Source: Sphaerisporangium corydalis
Lineage (GTDB): Bacteria; Actinomycetota; Actinomycetes; Streptosporangiales; Streptosporangiaceae
NCBI RefSeq assembly: GCF_025506355.1
Contig: NZ_JANZYP010000007.1
Span: 124,001 to 188,000 of the forward strand
DNA length: 64,000 nucleotides
Direction of reading: 5' to 3'
The translations under genes and the position numbers were made by a program. Below the pieces are notes generated by a model. It was not told where the DNA came from. It searched no databases and saw only the letters and a program-made list of their open reading frames with translations. Each line of letters opens with the position of its first letter. Within the stretch, counting starts at the first letter, position 1. Of this stretch, positions 45,678 through 54,264 are shown in pieces.

Positions 45678-46580
45678 GTGGCATTGGCCAGCACACCCAC
45701 GGCGAGGGGACGCCCCCGGGCCCTGCGCTGGGCGCCGTACATGCTGATCTCCCCGACGGTCCTGCTGATCGCCGTGTTCCTCGTGTACCCCATCGGCAGC
45801 GTCCTCTACTACAGCCTGAGGAACCACAATCTGACCAAACCGTGGGCCAACGGGTTCGCCGGCCTGGACAACTTCCGTGAGATGTTGTTCCACGACCCGC
45901 TGTTCTGGTCCAGCCTGGGTTTCACCGTGAAATGGGTGGTCGTCGAGACCGGGCTGCAGCTCGTCCTCGGCCTCGCGCTGGCGCTCATAGTGAATGAAAG
46001 TTTCATCGGCCGGGGGCTCGCCCGGTCCATGGTCTTCTCGCCGTGGGCGGTCTCCGGAGTGCTGACCACGGGCATCTGGATCCTGCTCTACAACCCGACG
46101 ACCGGCATCGTGCGCTACCTCGGCGCCCCCGAGGCCGCCGTGCTCGGCAACCCCGACACCGTCTTCGGCGCCCTGGTCGTCACCGAGCTGTGGCGCGGAG
46201 TGCCGTTCTTCGCCATCCTGCTGCTCGCCGGCCTGCAGGGCATCCCCGGCGAGTTGTACGAGGCGGCGGCCGTCGACGGCGCGGGCCGCACGCGCCGGTT
46301 CCGCCACGTCACCCTGCCCCACCTGCGGGACGCCATCGTGCTCGCCACGCTGCTCCGCTCGGTCTGGGAGTTCAACAACGTCGACCTGATCTACACGCTG
46401 ACCGGCGGCGGCCCGGCCCAGATCACCACCACGCTGCCGCTGTACGTGGCCCAGCGCGCGATCGACTCCAAGGACTTCGGGTACGGCTCGGCGCTCACCA
46501 CGGCCGGGTTCGTGATCCTGCTGTTCTGCTCGCTCCTCTACCTCCGGCTGAGCCGGTTCGGCGCGGACCACAAGGGATGA
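45678..46580 (+). CDS. Carbohydrate ABC transporter permease 1
   Basis: The 300-residue membrane protein has six predicted helices and the MalF-like EAA loop ELYEAAAVDGAGRTRRFRHVTLPHL (about 195-219), which contacts the ATPase. It belongs to the CUT1 sugar-import family. The GTG has GGAG six bases upstream; the longer in-frame stretch is the promoter region. The two permeases and the binding protein form an operon, but no ATPase gene is nearby. Confidence 0.9.
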   Translation: MALASTPTARGRPRALRWAPYMLISPTVLLIAVFLVYPIGSVLYYSLRNHNLTKPWANGFAGLDNFREMLFHDPLFWSSLGFTVKWVVVETGLQLVLGLALALIVNESFIGRGLARSMVFSPWAVSGVLTTGIWILLYNPTTGIVRYLGAPEAAVLGNPDTVFGALVVTELWRGVPFFAILLLAGLQGIPGELYEAAAVDGAGRTRRFRHVTLPHLRDAIVLATLLRSVWEFNNVDLIYTLTGGGPAQITTTLPLYVAQRAIDSKDFGYGSALTTAGFVILLFCSLLYLRLSRFGADHKG

Positions 46581-46591
46581 GGGACGGATCC

Positions 46592-47470
46592 ATGGCAACC
46601 CAGGTCATCGCGCGTACCCCCGCCCACGCGCGGATCGGCGCCGCGCCCGGCTCGCGCAAGAAGGACCCGGGCAGGGTGCTGCGGCTGTACGTCCCGCTGG
46701 CGCTCTACCTCGCCTTCACGCTGATCCCGTTCTACTGGATGATCGTCTTCGCGCTCCGGCCCGCGGGCTCGACCACGCCGATCCCGTGGCCGATCACCTT
46801 CGAGCACTTCGACACGGTGTGGAATGACATCGGGTACGCCGTCTTCTTCAAGAACAGCGTGATCGTGGGCGTCCTGGCGCTGTTCTCCACGACGGTGATC
46901 GCCCTCATGGGCGGGTACGCGCTGGCGCGGTTCCGTTTCCGTGGCCGCACGGCCTTCATGGTCGCCCTGCTGTGCACGCAGTTCATCCCGGGCGCCATGA
47001 TGCTGATCCCGCTCTTCACCATCTTCAAGGGCCTCGGGCTCATCAACTCCCTGTGGAGCCTGGTGGTCGCCGACACGGTCTTCAACCTGCCGCTGTCGAT
47101 CATCTTGATGAGCGGCTTCGTGGCCGCGGTCCCCTTCCAGGTGGAGGAGGCCGCGATGGTGGACGGCTGCACACGGATGCGGGCGTTCTTCGCGGTCGTG
47201 CTGCCGCAGCTCCGCCCCGGCCTCATCGCCGTCGGCTCGTTCGCCTTCATCCACACCTGGAACAACTTCCTGTTCGCGCTGATGTTCATCAGCCGGCAGG
47301 ACAACTTCACGATCCCCGTCGGCCTCAGTTACACGATCGGGGAGTACAGCGCCGACTTCGGGGCCCTGGCGGCGGGTGGCGTCGTAGCGGCGATACCCGT
47401 CGTCTGCGTTTTCGCAGTGATTCAGCGCTATCTCGTGCACGGCATCAGCGCCGGTGCCGTCAAGGGATAG
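46592..47470 (+). CDS. Carbohydrate ABC transporter permease 2
   Basis: The 292-residue protein is the MalG-like partner, with six helices and the EAA loop QVEEAAMVDGCTRMRAFFAVVLPQL (about 185-210). The first 30 residues are a soluble Arg/Lys-rich segment. The ATG is 12 bases after the permease-1 stop with GAGGGAC before it; an ATG at 46577 that overlaps the stop is the alternative. Confidence 0.9.
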   Translation: MATQVIARTPAHARIGAAPGSRKKDPGRVLRLYVPLALYLAFTLIPFYWMIVFALRPAGSTTPIPWPITFEHFDTVWNDIGYAVFFKNSVIVGVLALFSTTVIALMGGYALARFRFRGRTAFMVALLCTQFIPGAMMLIPLFTIFKGLGLINSLWSLVVADTVFNLPLSIILMSGFVAAVPFQVEEAAMVDGCTRMRAFFAVVLPQLRPGLIAVGSFAFIHTWNNFLFALMFISRQDNFTIPVGLSYTIGEYSADFGALAAGGVVAAIPVVCVFAVIQRYLVHGISAGAVKG

Positions 47471-47496
47471 CACCCCCCGCCTGGAGGACATCACAC

Positions 47497-48813
47497 ATGA
47501 GAAGCATCACGAAGGTCTGCACGGCCGCGGTCGCCGTCCTCGCCCTCTCCGTCACCGCGACGGCCTGCGGATCCGGCGACTCCGGCTCAGGGGGCGGGGG
47601 ATCGGACAAGACGACCATCACCTTCTGGGACAACAACGGCGGCGTCCGCACGCCGATCTACCAGGAGCTGATCAAGCGGTTCGAGAAGGCCAACCCGACG
47701 ATCCACGTCGAGTACGTCGGCATCCCGATCGCCTCGGTCCAGCAGAAGTACGACACCGCGATCGCGGGCGGCGAGACGCCCGACGTCGGCGGCGTGAGCG
47801 CCAGTTACCTCGCCAACCTGACCGGCCAGCAGGCGCTCGAACCGGCCGACGACTGGCTGGCCAAGAGCCCGGCGAACGGCAAGCTCCTCGACAGCATGCT
47901 GGCCTCGGTCAAGCAGACCGCGCCCGACGGCAAGCTGTACGTGGTGCCGGCGACCTCCAACCTGGACGTCATCTGGTACCAGAAGGACAAGCTGTCGGCC
48001 GCCGGGGTCGAGGCGCCGAAGACCTGGGACGAGTTCTTCGCCGCCGCCGACAAACTGACCAAGGCCCCCGACCAGTACGGCTGGACCATCCGCGGCGGCG
48101 CGGGGTCGATCTTCCAGCTCCTGGCCGAGGCCTACGCCTACTCCGGCGTCACCGAGTTCTTCGACAGCGCGGGCAAGAGCACCGTCAACGACCCCAAGAA
48201 CGTCGAACTCGTCACCAAGATCGCGGCGCTGTTCAAGAAGGACACCCCCGAGGCGGACGTCACCAACGACTTCCCGAAGATGGTGGCCCAGTTCACCAGC
48301 GGCAAGGTCGCGATGATGCACCACAACCTCGGCTCCTACAACGACCACGTCAAGGCGTTCGGCGCCGACAAGGTCGACGCCTACCCGCTGCCCGTCGGGC
48401 AGTCGGGCAAGCGCACCGTCGTGGCCAACCCGGTCGACGGCTTCTCGGTGTTCAAGAACAGCAAGAACAAGGACGCGGCCTGGAAGTTCGTGGACTTCCT
48501 GGTCTCCAAGGAGAGCAACAGCTACTGGAACCAGCAGGCCGGCCAGATCCCGGCCAACAAGGACGCCCAGGCCGACTCCTGGGTGAGCGAGCGGCCGTAC
48601 CTCAAGAGCGCGGTCGAGGTGCTCGCCGACCCGGCCACCGTCGTGGTCTCCCCGCCGTACTACCTGCCGCAGTACTCCTCGATCACCAAGGCCGACACCG
48701 AGCCGCTGTTCCAGAAGGTCCTGCTCGGCCAGATGAAGCCGCAGGAGTTCCTGGACACGATGGCGCAGAAGCTCACCGAAGCCCAGGCGGAGTGGAAGCA
48801 GTCCCACTCCTAG
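47497..48813 (+). CDS. Sugar ABC transporter substrate-binding lipoprotein
   Basis: The 438-residue extracytoplasmic solute-binding protein family 1 member has a lipoprotein signal peptide with Cys24 (VTATAC), then a Gly/Ser linker and the two-lobed fold (TTITFWDNNGG, IPIASVQQKYDTAIAGGETPDV, SPPYYLPQYSS). It would capture galacturonate or its oligomers outside the cell, which is inferred from the operon. GGAGG lies ten bases upstream of the ATG. Confidence 0.9.
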   Translation: MRSITKVCTAAVAVLALSVTATACGSGDSGSGGGGSDKTTITFWDNNGGVRTPIYQELIKRFEKANPTIHVEYVGIPIASVQQKYDTAIAGGETPDVGGVSASYLANLTGQQALEPADDWLAKSPANGKLLDSMLASVKQTAPDGKLYVVPATSNLDVIWYQKDKLSAAGVEAPKTWDEFFAAADKLTKAPDQYGWTIRGGAGSIFQLLAEAYAYSGVTEFFDSAGKSTVNDPKNVELVTKIAALFKKDTPEADVTNDFPKMVAQFTSGKVAMMHHNLGSYNDHVKAFGADKVDAYPLPVGQSGKRTVVANPVDGFSVFKNSKNKDAAWKFVDFLVSKESNSYWNQQAGQIPANKDAQADSWVSERPYLKSAVEVLADPATVVVSPPYYLPQYSSITKADTEPLFQKVLLGQMKPQEFLDTMAQKLTEAQAEWKQSHS

Positions 48814-48822
48814 CCGTCACGC

Positions 48823-48867
48823 CCCGGAGCCGGCGCGCAGCACCTGACCGTGGGCGCCGGCTCCGGG
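48823..48867 (+). terminator. Hairpin between the binding protein and cycloisomerase genes
   Basis: A perfect 14-bp stem (48823-48836 with 48854-48867) with a 17-base loop follows the binding-protein stop by nine bases. It could stop part of the transcription or protect the upstream mRNA. Confidence 0.6.
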
Positions 48868-48907
48868 TTCCAGTCAACCAGCGGTTCCAGTCACCCAGCG
48901 GTTCCAG
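48866..48907 (+). repeat. 17-bp tandem repeat, 2.5 copies
   Basis: GGTTCCAGTCAACCAGC (48866), GGTTCCAGTCACCCAGC (48883) and GGTTCCAG (48900) run head to tail and end in the ribosome binding site of the next gene. Confidence 0.75.
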
Positions 48908-48918
48908 GAGGGACCTTC

Positions 48919-50070
48919 ATGGCCGTCATCGACCGGGTCACCGTCACGGTGTTCACGACCGTCATCAGGTCCGTGGTGGACGGGCACGGGCACCGGCATC
49001 CGGGGCCGCCCCGCGAGGTCAAGGAGGCGCTGCTGGAGGTCACCGACGCCGACGGCGCCACGGGCCGCTGCCTGGGCCAGCCGGAGACCCTCAGGGAGAG
49101 CATGATCAAGGCGCACGTGCGCCCGGTGCTGACCGGGCAGGAGGGCCTGGACCGCGAGCGGCTGTGGCACGCGCTCGCCCGCCGCCAGCGCGGCGCGCAC
49201 GGCCACCTGACCGACCGCCTGCTCAGCACCGTCGACCAGGCGCTGTGGGACCTGGCGGGCCGCAAGCTCGGCCTGCCCGTGTGGCGGCTGCTCGGCGGCG
49301 CCCGCTCGGTCATCCCCGCCTACGCCAGCACCATGTGCGGCGACGACATCCCCGGCGGGCTGGCGTCGTTCTCCGACTACGCCGACTTCGCCAAGGAGCT
49401 GGTCGCCCGGGGGTACCGGGGCATCAAACTGCACACCTGGATGCCGCCGATGCCGCACGGCGTCGACCTGGACATCAAGGCGTGCGCCGTCGTCCGCGAT
49501 GCGGTCGGCCCGGACGTGGCGCTGATGCTGGACAGCAACCACTGGTACAGCCGCACCGACGCGCTCAGGCTCGGGCGCGCGCTCGACGAGCTGGGCTTCG
49601 CCTGGTACGAGGAGCCGATGGAGGAGGCCTCGGTCCAGTCGTACCGGTGGCTGGCCGACCAGCTCGCGACGCCGATCCTCGGCCCGGAGACCTCCTGGGG
49701 CAAGCACATGGCGCGGGCCGAGTGGGTGGCGGCAGGGGCGTGCGACATCCTGCGCGTCGGGGTCGTCGGCTCGGGCGGCCTCATCCCGGCCCTGAAGGCC
49801 GTGCACACGGCCGAGTCGTTCGGGATGGGCTGCGAGATCCACGGCAACGGCTCGGGGGCGCTGGCGGTCATCGGGGCCACGCTGTGCGGGGAGTGGTACG
49901 AGCGCGGCCTGCTGCACCCGCACTCCGACTACGACACCCCTCCACCGCATCTCCGCTCGATCGTCGATCCAATCGATGAATCCGGAAATGTCGCACTCCC
50001 GATGCGTCCGGGACTCGGGGACGATCTTGACGTGGACCACATCGCCGCCCATACGGTTGCGACATGGTGA
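48919..50070 (+). CDS. Enolase-superfamily enzyme, probable galactarolactone cycloisomerase
   Basis: The 383-residue protein has the mandelate-racemase/muconate-lactonizing barrel. Catalytic K170 is in RGYRGIKLHTW, the first metal ligand D205 in MLDSNHWYS, then YEEPM, and His308 in EIHGNGSG. These match the Lys and His of the Agrobacterium GCI enzyme, which opens galactaro-1,4-lactone to 3-deoxy-2-keto-hexarate. The next gene is uronate dehydrogenase, which makes that lactone, and kdgD uses the product. A galactarate dehydratase is the alternative. AGGAGGG precedes the ATG. Confidence 0.7.
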   Translation: MAVIDRVTVTVFTTVIRSVVDGHGHRHPGPPREVKEALLEVTDADGATGRCLGQPETLRESMIKAHVRPVLTGQEGLDRERLWHALARRQRGAHGHLTDRLLSTVDQALWDLAGRKLGLPVWRLLGGARSVIPAYASTMCGDDIPGGLASFSDYADFAKELVARGYRGIKLHTWMPPMPHGVDLDIKACAVVRDAVGPDVALMLDSNHWYSRTDALRLGRALDELGFAWYEEPMEEASVQSYRWLADQLATPILGPETSWGKHMARAEWVAAGACDILRVGVVGSGGLIPALKAVHTAESFGMGCEIHGNGSGALAVIGATLCGEWYERGLLHPHSDYDTPPPHLRSIVDPIDESGNVALPMRPGLGDDLDVDHIAAHTVATW

Positions 50071-50831
50071 AAAACATTCTGGTCACCGGCGCGGCGGGAC
50101 GCATCGGCGCCTGCCTGGCCGACGGCCTTCCCGAGTACGGTCACACGCTCCGGCTCCTCGACAAGGTCGCGATCGACCGGGCCGGCCACGAGGTGGTCGT
50201 CTGCGACGTCACGGACGCCAAGGCGCTGGAGGGCGCCATGGACGGCGTGACGGCCGTGGTCCACCTCGCGGGCATCCCCTCGACGTCCGCGAGCTTCGAG
50301 CGGCTGCTCACGGCCAACATCGAGGGGACCTACCGCGTCTTCGAGGCCGCCAGGCTGGCCGGGGTGGAACGGGTCGTCTACGCGAGCAGCAACCACGCGG
50401 CCGGCTTCACGCCGCGCCAGGAGTCCGCCCCCGCCGGCACGCCCGTGGCGCCCGACTCGCACTACGGCGTCTCCAAGGCCTACGGCGAGGCGCTCGGCCG
50501 CTTCTACTCCGACAGGTACGGCATGCGCGTGGCCTCGCTGCGCATCGGCAGCTTCAGGGACCGTCCCAAATCCCCCCGCGAGCTGTCCACGTGGATCAGC
50601 CACGGGGACATGGTGCGCCTGACGCACGCGTGCCTGACCTCGCCGGACCTGACGTACGCGGCGGTCTGGGGCGTCTCGGCCAACACGCGGAGCTGGTGGG
50701 ACCCGGCCGCCGGGCTCGCGCTCGGGTACGAGCCACGAGACGATGCCGAGGCCTACGCGGAGGGGATGCCGGAGCTGGATCCGGCCGATCCCGAGTACGC
50801 GTACGCGGGTGGTCGCGTAGTGGAGTTGTGA
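50064..50831 (+). CDS. udh: Uronate dehydrogenase
   Basis: The 255-residue SDR-type enzyme has the nucleotide motif TGAAGRIG (8-15), the HLAGIPST loop, and the catalytic Tyr-Lys YGVSK (about 134-138). It oxidises D-galacturonate or D-glucuronate with NAD to the aldarolactone. Its ATG lies seven bases inside the upstream gene's end, so translation is coupled. It feeds the cycloisomerase and KdgD. Confidence 0.88.
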   Translation: MVKNILVTGAAGRIGACLADGLPEYGHTLRLLDKVAIDRAGHEVVVCDVTDAKALEGAMDGVTAVVHLAGIPSTSASFERLLTANIEGTYRVFEAARLAGVERVVYASSNHAAGFTPRQESAPAGTPVAPDSHYGVSKAYGEALGRFYSDRYGMRVASLRIGSFRDRPKSPRELSTWISHGDMVRLTHACLTSPDLTYAAVWGVSANTRSWWDPAAGLALGYEPRDDAEAYAEGMPELDPADPEYAYAGGRVVEL

Positions 50832-50875
50832 CCGGCGAGAATGGACGCAGGTAAGGCGCGGCAGGAAGGACGCAG

Positions 50876-51658
50876 ATGACGGAGCAGGGAGCCGCCATGC
50901 CGCACGTCAAGTCCGCCGTGCGCACCGTGGAGCTGCTCGACTTCCTGGCCCAGTACCCGGGCCTGCACAGCCTCTCCGACCTGCAGGGCAAGCTCGGCTA
51001 CCCCAAGAGCAGCCTGCACGCCCTGCTGCGCACGCTGGTGGGTCTCGGCTGGATCGAGACCGACGTCACCGGCACGCTCTACCGCATCGGGATGCGCGCC
51101 CTGCTGGTCGGCGCGACCTACATCGACGGCGACCCGGTCGTGCAGATCGCGCACGACGCGCTCGACTGGCTCGCCGAGGTCACCGGCGAGACCGTGCACC
51201 TCGCCCGGCTCGACCATTTCGACGTCGTGTACCTCGCCACCCGGGCCTCGCGCCACTACCTGCGGCCGTTCACCCGGGTGGGCCGCCGCCTGCCGGCCAG
51301 CACCACCTCGCTCGGCAAGGCGATCCTCGCCTCGCGCGACGACGCCGAGGTGTCGCGGCTGCTGCCCGCCGAGCTGCCCCGGCTCACCAAGAACACCATC
51401 GTGGACCAGGGCCAGCTCATCGCCGACCTGCGCCGGATCCGCAAACGGGGGTATTCGGTGGACCGCGAGGAGAACACCGAGGGCCTGCGCTGCTTCGGCG
51501 TCGCGCTCGACATCGCCTATCCGCCCCGCGACGCGGTCAGCGTCTCGGTGCCGATCCCCCGGCTGACGGCGGGCCGGGACAAGGAGATCGCGGCCTGCCT
51601 GCTGGAGGCGCGCGACCGCATCGAGGTGGCGGCCCGCGGCGTGCGCCGCACGTACTGA
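50876..51658 (+). CDS. IclR-family transcription regulator 1
   Basis: The 260-residue protein has an N-terminal winged helix (about 10-75, SLSDLQGKLGYPKSSLHALLRTLVGLGWIE) and the IclR effector domain (about 90-255, RRLPASTTSLGKAILAS, GYSVDREENTEGLRCFGV). It probably senses a uronate intermediate such as KDG, like KdgR. It is 44 bases after udh with AGGAAGG before the ATG and belongs to the same transcript. Confidence 0.85.
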   Translation: MTEQGAAMPHVKSAVRTVELLDFLAQYPGLHSLSDLQGKLGYPKSSLHALLRTLVGLGWIETDVTGTLYRIGMRALLVGATYIDGDPVVQIAHDALDWLAEVTGETVHLARLDHFDVVYLATRASRHYLRPFTRVGRRLPASTTSLGKAILASRDDAEVSRLLPAELPRLTKNTIVDQGQLIADLRRIRKRGYSVDREENTEGLRCFGVALDIAYPPRDAVSVSVPIPRLTAGRDKEIAACLLEARDRIEVAARGVRRTY

Positions 51659-51712
51659 GGCCGCCGCCCGGCGCCACGACCCACCGCGCTTGACCTCGCA
51701 CGCCCCGCACTG

Positions 51713-51748
51713 TTCTATATAGCAATATGCCATTCTATGTAACGGAAT
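51713..51748. promoter_or_regulatory. Tandem island operators upstream of kduI (site A pair)
   Basis: TTCTATATAGCAATA (51713) and TTCTATGTAACGGAA (51733-51747) are two 15-bp sites 20 bp apart. The first overlaps the likely -10 box (TTGACC -35 at 51690, 17-bp spacer), as expected of a repressor. Confidence 0.6.
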
Positions 51749-51758
51749 AGGAGGAGCG

Positions 51759-52574
51759 GTGGAGGTACGGCACGCGACCGCGCCCGACCAGGTGCCCGGG
51801 ATGACGACCGACAGGCTCAGGGCCCGCTTCCTGGCCGAGGACCTCTTCGTACCCGGGGAGGTCCGCCTCGTGTACTCCCACGAGGACCGCATCGTGATCG
51901 GGGGTGCGGTCGCCGGGGAACGGCCGCTCGGCCTGCCGTGCCCGGACCAGCTCAGGTCCGGCCACTTCCTCGAACGCCGCGAGCTCGGCGTGGTCAACGT
52001 GGGCGAGGGCCCCGGGACGGTCACCGTGGACGGCGAGGCGTACGAGGTGGGCGCCAGGGAGTGCCTGTACGTCGGCAGGGGGGCGCGCGAGGTGACCTTC
52101 GCCGGCGGCGCCTTCTACCTGGTGTCCACGCCCGCCCACACCGAGCACCCGACGGTGCAGGCCGGCCTCGCGGACGCCGAGCCGGTGCGGCTCGGGTCGC
52201 AGGAGGGGTCCAACGACCGCACGATCAACAAGTACATCCACGCCAAGGGCATCCAGAGCTGCCAGCTCGTCCTCGGCGTGACCGTGCTGGAGCCGGGCAG
52301 CATGTGGAACACCATGCCGTGCCACACCCACGAGCGGCGTACCGAGGTCTATCTGTACTTCGGCCTCCCCGAGGACGCGCGGGTGATCCACCTCATGGGC
52401 GAGCCCACCGAGACGCGCAACCTGGTCGTCGCCGACCGGCAGGCCGTTATCTCGCCCCCCTGGTCGGTCCACTGCGGCTTCGGCACCAGCAACTACGCCT
52501 TCGTCTGGGCGATGGGCGGCGAGAACCAGGCGTACGACGACATGGAGCAGGTCGCGATCGGCGCGATGCGGTGA
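51759..52574 (+). CDS. kduI: 4-Deoxy-L-threo-5-hexosulose-uronate ketol-isomerase
   Basis: The 271-residue cupin-fold enzyme isomerises 5-keto-4-deoxyuronate to 2,5-diketo-3-deoxygluconate. The zinc ligands are H189 and H191 in CHTHERRTE with E196, plus a His near 238 in WSVHCGFG. INKYIHAKGIQSCQLVLG is a family hallmark. The GTG has GGAGGAG two to eight bases upstream. It overlaps kduD by one base. It acts on the unsaturated monomer made by pectate lyase. Confidence 0.93.
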   Translation: MEVRHATAPDQVPGMTTDRLRARFLAEDLFVPGEVRLVYSHEDRIVIGGAVAGERPLGLPCPDQLRSGHFLERRELGVVNVGEGPGTVTVDGEAYEVGARECLYVGRGAREVTFAGGAFYLVSTPAHTEHPTVQAGLADAEPVRLGSQEGSNDRTINKYIHAKGIQSCQLVLGVTVLEPGSMWNTMPCHTHERRTEVYLYFGLPEDARVIHLMGEPTETRNLVVADRQAVISPPWSVHCGFGTSNYAFVWAMGGENQAYDDMEQVAIGAMR

Positions 52575-53320
52575 TGTTCTCGCTGGAGGGCAGGACGGCG
52601 CTGGTCACCGGCACCCGCACCGGCATCGGCCGCGCCATCGCGGTCGGGCTCGCCAGGGCCGGCGCCGACGTGGTGCTGCACGGCCACCGCGACGACCTCG
52701 GCGAGGTGGAGGCCGAGGTCCGCAAGACCGGCAGGGAGGCCTGGCGGTGGATCCTGGACCTGTCCGACCTCGCCCGGCTGCCCGGCGCCGCCGAGGAGCT
52801 CCTGGCGCGCCACCGCGTGGACATCCTGGTCAACAACGCGGGGATCATCCGCAGGTCGCCCGCCGCCGGGCAGAGCTACGCCGACTGGCGGGCAGTCCTG
52901 GACGTCAACCTCGACGCGGTCTTCCTGCTCAGCCAGGCCGCGGGCCGTTCCATGCTGGGCCGGGGCTCGGGGAAGATCATCATGGTGGCGTCCATGCTGT
53001 CCTTCCAGGGCGGGGTCAACGTGGCCGGGTACACCGCGGCCAAGCACGCCGTCGCGGGGCTGACCCGCACGCTGGCCTGCGAATGGGCGGCGGGCGGCGT
53101 GCAGGTCAACGCCATCGCCCCGGGGTACATCATCACCGGCAACACCGGCCCGCTCCGGGACGACCCCGACCGCGAGCCCGCGATCAGGGCCAGGATCCCG
53201 GCCGGGCGCTGGGGCACGCCCGAGGACCTGGTCGGCGCGTCCGTCTTCCTCGCCTCGCACGCCTCCGACTACGTCAACGGCCACCTGCTGGCCGTGGACG
53301 GCGGCTGGCTCGCGCGGTGA
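52574..53320 (+). CDS. kduD: 2-Keto-3-deoxy-D-gluconate dehydrogenase
   Basis: The 248-residue SDR enzyme reduces 2,5-diketo-3-deoxygluconate to KDG. It has TGTRTGIGRA (13-22), NNAGIIRR, the Ser in VASMLSFQG, YTAAK and a C-terminal NGHLLAVDGGWLAR typical of KduD. The ATG shares one base with the kduI stop (TGATG). It feeds kdgK. Confidence 0.9.
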   Translation: MFSLEGRTALVTGTRTGIGRAIAVGLARAGADVVLHGHRDDLGEVEAEVRKTGREAWRWILDLSDLARLPGAAEELLARHRVDILVNNAGIIRRSPAAGQSYADWRAVLDVNLDAVFLLSQAAGRSMLGRGSGKIIMVASMLSFQGGVNVAGYTAAKHAVAGLTRTLACEWAAGGVQVNAIAPGYIITGNTGPLRDDPDREPAIRARIPAGRWGTPEDLVGASVFLASHASDYVNGHLLAVDGGWLAR

Positions 53321-53414
53321 GGGGGCCCGTACGAGCGGCGGCCGGCCGGGGGGCCGCGCGGTGAGGGGCTCGTACGGGCGGGCCGCGCGGACCTTACTAC
53401 GGGATGCCTGTTAG

Positions 53415-53427
53415 TAGGCTCGGGACG
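53415..53427 (+). promoter_or_regulatory. Leaderless promoter of the second IclR gene
   Basis: TAGGCT (53415-53420) lies six bases before GTG 53427. GCCT-N6-AGGC (53406-53419) overlaps it. Confidence 0.45.
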
Positions 53428-54188
53428 TGGTCAGGGAAGGCAGCTCCATCGACAAGGCGCTGGCGGTGCTCGAGGCGATCGCCGAGCACCACCGCGTGAC
53501 CGACATCGCCGCCGCGACCGGCGTCTCCAAGTCGACCGTTCACCGCATCCTCCAGTCGCTCGTCGAGTGGGGGTTCGCCCGTGCCGACGGCGCCGGCGGC
53601 TACGAGCCGGGGCCGCGCATCCTCACGCTCGCGGGCCGGGTGATGAGCCGTTTCGACCCCTCGCGGCAGGCGTCCGCCGCCCTGCGGGCGCTGCACGAGC
53701 GCACCGGCTACACCACCCACTTCGGCATCCGCAGCGGCGACGAGGCGGTGTACGTCGACAAGCTCGAAGGCCGCAGGCCCTACCAGATGCCCTCCAGGGT
53801 CGGCATGAGCCTGCGCCTGCACAGCACGGCCATCGGCAAGGCGATCCTGGCCGAGCTGGGCGACGACGAGGTCAGGCTCATCGCCGCGCGCACGGGCCTC
53901 ACGCGCCTCACGCCGGCGACCCTGACCGGCGTGGACGACCTGCTGGCCCACCTCGGCAAGGTGCGGGCGCTCGGCTACGCCATGGACGACGAGGAGAACG
54001 AGCCCGGCATCCGCTGCGTCGGCGCGGCGGTGTTCGACCACACCGGCGGGGTGCTGGGCGGCATCTCCATCTCCTCGCTCGCCATGGACATGGAGCCCGG
54101 GGCGCTGCAGGACCTGGCCCCGGTGGTCGTCTCGGCGGCCCGGGACGTCTCGACGGCCCTCGGCGCCCCCGCCGCCGTCGCCCGCTGA
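53427..54188 (+). CDS. IclR-family transcription regulator 2
   Basis: The 253-residue protein has the winged helix at about 5-65 (HRVTDIAAATGVSKSTVHRILQSLVEWGF) and the effector domain at about 75-245 (SLRLHSTAIGKAILAEL, GYAMDDEENEPGIRCVGAAV). It lies between kduD and convergent kdgK and is probably leaderless. It, or regulator 1, should recognise the 15-bp sites of the island. Confidence 0.85.
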   Translation: MVREGSSIDKALAVLEAIAEHHRVTDIAAATGVSKSTVHRILQSLVEWGFARADGAGGYEPGPRILTLAGRVMSRFDPSRQASAALRALHERTGYTTHFGIRSGDEAVYVDKLEGRRPYQMPSRVGMSLRLHSTAIGKAILAELGDDEVRLIAARTGLTRLTPATLTGVDDLLAHLGKVRALGYAMDDEENEPGIRCVGAAVFDHTGGVLGGISISSLAMDMEPGALQDLAPVVVSAARDVSTALGAPAAVAR

Positions 54189-54264
54189 CCTCCGCGTCCG
54201 CCCGGCCCGTCCGGCGCACGGACCCGACGGCCGGCTTCCGTCCGCTCCGGCGTCCCGGCCGGGG

